Assembly (NCBI GenBank): GCA_905193585.1
Contig: CAJJPG010000011.1
Coordinates: 1-27,138 of the forward strand
DNA from: an uncultured Oscillospiraceae bacterium
GTDB taxonomy: Bacteria > Bacillota > Clostridia > Oscillospirales > Acutalibacteraceae
Reading direction: 5' to 3'
Length of the DNA stretch: 27,138 bases
The notes beneath the pieces are model-generated. The model saw nothing but the letters and a program-made list of their open reading frames with translations. It searched no databases and had not been told where the DNA came from. Below, in pieces: positions 25,101 through 27,138 of the stretch. Both the position numbers and the translations under genes were made by a program. The first letter of the stretch is position 1. Every line of letters begins with the position of its first letter.

Positions 25101-25346
25101 TTATCTGCCGTCATCCTTTTTGCGCACCATAGCAGGAGTGATAACCCCTCTGTCCTTGATACTTTCCATAAGGTTCTGCATATCCTCATCATCAAGGACA
25201 CGGTAGGGGTGATCGGGGAAATCGTCAATTTCCGAAAGTGGGATGTCAAAGATTTTCGGCAGCTTATTCTCGGCTCGCTCTTTATCGTTCATAAACAACT
25301 CATCGAGAGCCGTCATTCCTAAATCGAGCTTTTTCACGCGCGGCAA
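25101..25346 (-). pseudogene. parB: ParB-like protein, truncated after about 80 residues
   Basis: It starts at TTG 25346, with AAGGAGGTG 8 nt upstream inside parA; the genes overlap by 47 bp, as is usual for coupled par genes. The visible part contains LDLGMTALDELFM, IPLSEIDDFPDHPYRV and NLMESIKDRGVITPAMVRKKDDGR, matching the N-terminal ParB nuclease-like domain. It stops exactly where family members continue into the SGHRR motif. The DNA-binding helix-turn-helix and dimerization parts are missing, so centromere binding is probably lost. Confidence 0.8.
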
Positions 25347-26187
25347 TATCCAGCACCTCCTTCGTCAGATTTTTGTATGCGTCGGCAACCTTACATTTAC
25401 CGTCATAGGCAAAAATGCTTTTGCCCTCCATATTTGCTTCGGTAACTCGCACGGAGGCGGGGATAAAGGTGTCATACACATTGATTTTCATTCCGAAAGT
25501 CTCGCGCATTGACTCAATTACCGACCTATCGTTTACGGTTCGTGCGTCCACCATTGTAAAGAGGATACCGTCGATTTTAAGGTCGGGATTGATACCGCGC
25601 TTTACCTGCGAATAAGTACGCAATAACAGGTCAAGACCTTTGGTAGACAAAATTCTCGGCTGACTCGGTACGATAATACTGTCCGCCGCAACAAAAGCGT
25701 TGATCGGCAGAAGTCCGAGCGACGGGGTGCAATCTACAAGAATGTAATCATAATTCTTTTTAACCTGATTGACATAGGTTCTCATAATGCACTCGCGGCT
25801 CATTACCGTAAAAAGATAACTTTCAATGCCGGACAGTTCCACATTACAGGGCATCAGGTCGATACCCTCGCTGCAATGAATGATACCGTAGTCATCATCA
25901 AACGGTTTGTTGTCGATTACCTTACTCATTAAGGTTGCAAGGGAAATATCCAACTCGTTCGGTCTTTTGATTCCGAGACTGATGGAAAGCGAGTCTTGCC
26001 TGCCGGCTCGGTCGGTGCTTCTGCCTACGGCAGAGGTGTCCACCGGACACCCGCACCCTTGCGGATCGGCATCAATAAGCAAAACCTTCTTGCCTTTCAT
26101 TTTAAGACCGACGCCGAGATTCAATGCGGTAGTAGATTTGCCCGTACCTCCTTTTTGATTTTCGATTGCAATTACCTTGCAGTTCAC
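25300..26187 (-). CDS. parA: ParA-family ATPase with an in-frame palindromic insertion
   Basis: Segregation ATPase of a conjugative element, 295 residues. GTG 26187 is the start, with AAAGGAGGT about 8 nt upstream. Deviant Walker A KGGTGKST (residues 12-19), DADPQG (39-44), VDCTPSLGLLPINA and PSQPRILSTKGLDLL are all intact. Directly after DADPQG, residues 45-64 (CGCPVDTSAVGRSTDRAGRQ) have no counterpart in the family. The native reading resumes at DSLSISLG. This 60-bp stretch is a copy of the repeat upstream of mobC. The insertion lies in the nucleotide-responsive loop, so activity may be altered or lost. The partner ParB is truncated. Confidence 0.9.
   Translation of the reverse strand: MNCKVIAIENQKGGTGKSTTALNLGVGLKMKGKKVLLIDADPQGCGCPVDTSAVGRSTDRAGRQDSLSISLGIKRPNELDISLATLMSKVIDNKPFDDDYGIIHCSEGIDLMPCNVELSGIESYLFTVMSRECIMRTYVNQVKKNYDYILVDCTPSLGLLPINAFVAADSIIVPSQPRILSTKGLDLLLRTYSQVKRGINPDLKIDGILFTMVDARTVNDRSVIESMRETFGMKINVYDTFIPASVRVTEANMEGKSIFAYDGKCKVADAYKNLTKEVLDIAAREKARFRNDGSR
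25993..26057 (+). repeat. Copy of the palindromic repeat inserted in parA
   Basis: On the plus strand this reads like the minus strand of 24968-25049, apart from a few substitutions and a 1-nt shorter hairpin loop. Both inner hairpins remain paired: TCTGCC/GGCAGA with a TAC loop, and GGTGTCC/GGACACC. The outer stem is absent. It keeps the parA frame open. Confidence 0.85.
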
Positions 26188-26266
26188 TTCGTTAACCTCC
26201 TTTGTTTTTCAGCCGCAAAGTATACGGCTATGTACGGTCACAAGGAAGAAAATCGGGCATAAGAAA

Positions 26267-26307
26267 AGACCGTAAAATCTTTATATGTAATAAAGAAATT
26301 ACGGTCT
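26267..26307. other. Long hairpin upstream of parA near the element's right end
   Basis: AGACCGTAA pairs with TTACGGTCT. After a 3-nt internal loop, CTTTAT pairs with ATAAAG around a 5-nt loop. The 15 paired bases are symmetric and lie 20 bp from a tRNA-like motif. It could be a bidirectional terminator or part of an attachment region. Confidence 0.5.
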
Positions 26308-26310
26308 GAA

Positions 26311-26346
26311 TATATGTCGTGAGTTCGAATCCCTGTGGAGGAGCAG
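26311..26346 (+). other. tRNA T-arm-like sequence at the tex junction (candidate attachment site)
   Basis: GTCGTGAGTTCGAATC matches the variable loop plus T-stem/T-loop of many tRNAs, but the 3' half of the T-stem (CCCTG) does not pair and no acceptor, D or anticodon arm is found. It is a fragment, perhaps the recombination core left by an integrase that targets tRNA genes. Confidence 0.35.
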
Positions 26347-26520
26347 GGTAAGCCGCTCGTAAAGGGAGCGCAAAACCTGATCGTCAAGCGAGCCGGTAGC
26401 CTCCTTGCGGTAACGCGCAATAAACGGTATGGTATTGCCGTCGTCTATAAGCTTTACGGTATTTTCAACCTGAAACGGTTTTAAGGAAAATTCTTCCGTA
26501 AGCGTTTTTATAATATCCAT
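26341..26520 (-). pseudogene. tex: tex N-terminal fragment, truncated
   Basis: Tex is a transcription accessory, RNA-binding protein of more than 700 residues. Only about 60 residues survive here, from ATG 26520 (AAGGTGAT site upstream): MDIIKTLTEEFSLKP, VKLIDDGNTIPFIARYRKEATGSLDDQ and LYERLT are characteristic of the Tex N-terminus. Homology stops at about 26346, where the tRNA-like fragment begins, and the frame ends after a few foreign residues. The gene is therefore interrupted by the element or by an assembly join. Confidence 0.85.
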
Positions 26521-26573
26521 TTTATCACCTTGCCTAAGTTTACCATAAAGCGGGATTATGTGCAATAAAAAAT

Positions 26574-26604
26574 GGCTTTTGCCGCAGTTTACGCGGTAAA
26601 AGCC
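26574..26604 (-). terminator. Terminator of the rubredoxin transcript
   Basis: A 12-bp stem (GGCTTTTGCCGC with GCGGTAAAAGCC, one non-Watson-Crick pair) and a 7-nt loop. On the minus strand it is followed by ATTTTTTATT, as expected for rho-independent termination 16 bp after the rubredoxin stop. It also separates the redox cluster from tex. Confidence 0.8.
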
Positions 26605-26620
26605 GTTTCTTATAGTTTGA

Positions 26621-26776
26621 TTATTCTTCTGTAAATGCGTCTTTACTTAAACCACATATCGGACATACCCAATCTTCAGGAACATCTTCCCATGATGTTC
26701 CGGGTGCGATTCCGTTATCAGGATCACCGACAACAGGGTCATAAACATATCCGCAGGGACATTCGTATTTTTTCAT
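26621..26776 (-). CDS. Rubredoxin
   Basis: 51-residue iron protein, read from ATG 26776 with an AGAGGG site upstream. Both iron-binding knuckles are present, ECPCGYVYD and VCPICGLSKD, as is the central GTSWEDVPEDW stretch typical of rubredoxins. It carries single electrons in the cytoplasm, commonly to rubrerythrin-type peroxidases or reductases in anaerobes. The neighbouring rubrerythrin and BFD-like genes in the same direction support an oxidative-stress role. Confidence 0.95.
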   Translation of the reverse strand: MKKYECPCGYVYDPVVGDPDNGIAPGTSWEDVPEDWVCPICGLSKDAFTEE

Positions 26777-26801
26777 AGTAAAAACCCTCTTTTATTTTTG
26801 A

Positions 26802-26999
26802 TTACTTGCTCATTATCTTAGATATTGTATCCATAATTTTGTCATGGCAACCACCGCATCCGGTCGAACATTTTGTGATCCTTTGAACATCTTCAAAAGC
26901 TTTTTCCACATTCTCAAATTTTACTTCACGGTGAAGTACATTTTCAACATCTGCATAGGTTACTTTTTTACAATTACATATTGTATAGTTTTCCATCAT
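26802..26999 (-). CDS. Small BFD-like [2Fe-2S]-binding protein
   Basis: 65 residues from ATG 26999 (a second ATG follows at once; AGGG lies 8 nt upstream). Four cysteines are arranged as CNC near the start and CSTGCGGC near residue 45, the pattern of the Fer2_BFD domain (bacterioferritin-associated ferredoxin, NirB/NasB-like). It probably exchanges electrons or helps iron handling with the neighbouring rubrerythrin and rubredoxin. No partner domain is fused to it. Confidence 0.9.
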   Translation of the reverse strand: MMENYTICNCKKVTYADVENVLHREVKFENVEKAFEDVQRITKCSTGCGGCHDKIMDTISKIMSK

Positions 27000-27014
27000 A
27001 TATTACCCTGTACA

Positions 27015-27138
27015 TTAACCGAAATACCTCTTTAAAAGACCCTCAAAAGCTCTGCCGTGGCGGGCTTCATCTCTTGCCATTTCATGAACGGTATCATGGA
27101 TAGCGTCAAGATTAAGTTCCTTAGCAAGCTTCACAAGT
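27015..27138 (-). CDS. Rubrerythrin family protein, C-terminal end (cut by window edge)
   Basis: Only the last 40 codons are in the window. HDTVHEMARDEARHGRAFEGLL followed by KRYFG and a stop matches the C-terminal helix of the ferritin-like diiron domain of clostridial rubrerythrins, including the EMARDEARH iron-ligand segment. Ending at the diiron domain without a C-terminal rubredoxin domain fits a reverse rubrerythrin or a short form; which one cannot be told here. The enzyme reduces peroxide. Confidence 0.85.
   Translation of the reverse strand, partial: LVKLAKELNLDAIHDTVHEMARDEARHGRAFEGLLKRYFG

Larger units (their letters stand above)
24606..26346 (-). mobile_element. Remnant of an integrative conjugative/mobilizable element
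   Basis: The block holds mobC, a structured possible oriT, a truncated parB and parA, all on the minus strand, and no relaxase, integrase or transfer genes. Both flanking genes are broken: the glycan-locus gene at the left and tex at the right. The flanks are not parts of the same gene, so this is a deletion/rearrangement remnant or an assembly join. The boundaries are approximate: the left is set by the loss of native reading in the broken gene, the right by the end of tex homology. Confidence 0.65.

Noticed and set aside
25059..25512. Plus-strand open frames opposite parB/parA
   Set aside because: Antisense of par genes with known family motifs; no independent evidence.
26311..26346. Complete tRNA gene
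   Set aside because: Only a T-arm half matches; acceptor, D and anticodon arms cannot be found nearby.

Overview
The window looks like a chromosomal contig from an anaerobic gut Firmicute (Clostridia, probably Oscillospirales/Ruminococcaceae). The basis is low-to-medium GC Gram-positive style genes with AGGAGG-type ribosome binding sites, dockerin modules, a YesM-type sensor kinase, an ABC sugar importer without its own ATPase, and a rubredoxin/rubrerythrin oxidative-stress cluster. Genus assignment is inference. No rRNA, complete tRNA or CRISPR array was seen.

Positions 1-1625 (minus) carry a YesM-type sensor histidine kinase, cut by the window edge. It is divergent from a long glycan-utilisation operon on the plus strand. 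The ~200-bp divergent region holds two perfect inverted repeats and a good promoter, and that promoter moves the start of the first gene to a TTG at 1829. The operon runs as follows: a giant secreted, membrane-anchored multimodular protein with a GH42-like catalytic domain (1829-10138); a sugar-binding lipoprotein (10205-11698); two permeases (11731-12669, 12662-13528); a secreted protein with CBM-like modules, a dockerin and a C-terminal tyrosine phosphatase (13553-17155); and a secreted CBM/dockerin protein with an internal 343-bp perfect repeat (17230-19623). A terminator-like hairpin follows at 19633-19665. Cytoplasmic enzymes come next: GH78-like (19683-21173), GH36-like (21175-22752), a GH109-like Gfo/Idh/MocA protein (22764-24041) and a truncated gene (24071 to about 24605). 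The logic suggested is binding or cutting of a glycan at the surface, import of oligosaccharides, then intracellular trimming. The substrate cannot be read from the sequence. Alpha-galactosidase-, alpha-rhamnosidase-, GH109- and beta-galactosidase-like enzymes together fit a decorated plant or host glycan.

From about 24606 to 26346 lies a remnant of a conjugative or mobilizable element: mobC, a structured region that may be oriT, a truncated parB and parA. The left flank is the broken glycan gene and the right flank is a broken tex gene, so the two flanks are not halves of one target. This means deletion/rearrangement or an assembly join. Next to tex is a short tRNA T-arm-like sequence. parA contains an in-frame 60-bp insertion that is a near copy, in inverted orientation, of the structured repeat upstream of mobC. 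This resembles a coding-sequence-invading palindromic element.

The right end (26621-27138, minus) is a redox cluster: rubrerythrin (partial), a BFD-like [2Fe-2S] protein and rubredoxin, closed by a terminator.

The most notable items are the secreted dockerin-linked tyrosine phosphatase inside a sugar-uptake operon, the palindromic insertion in parA, and the family of about 150-residue carbohydrate-binding-like modules shared by the three secreted proteins.
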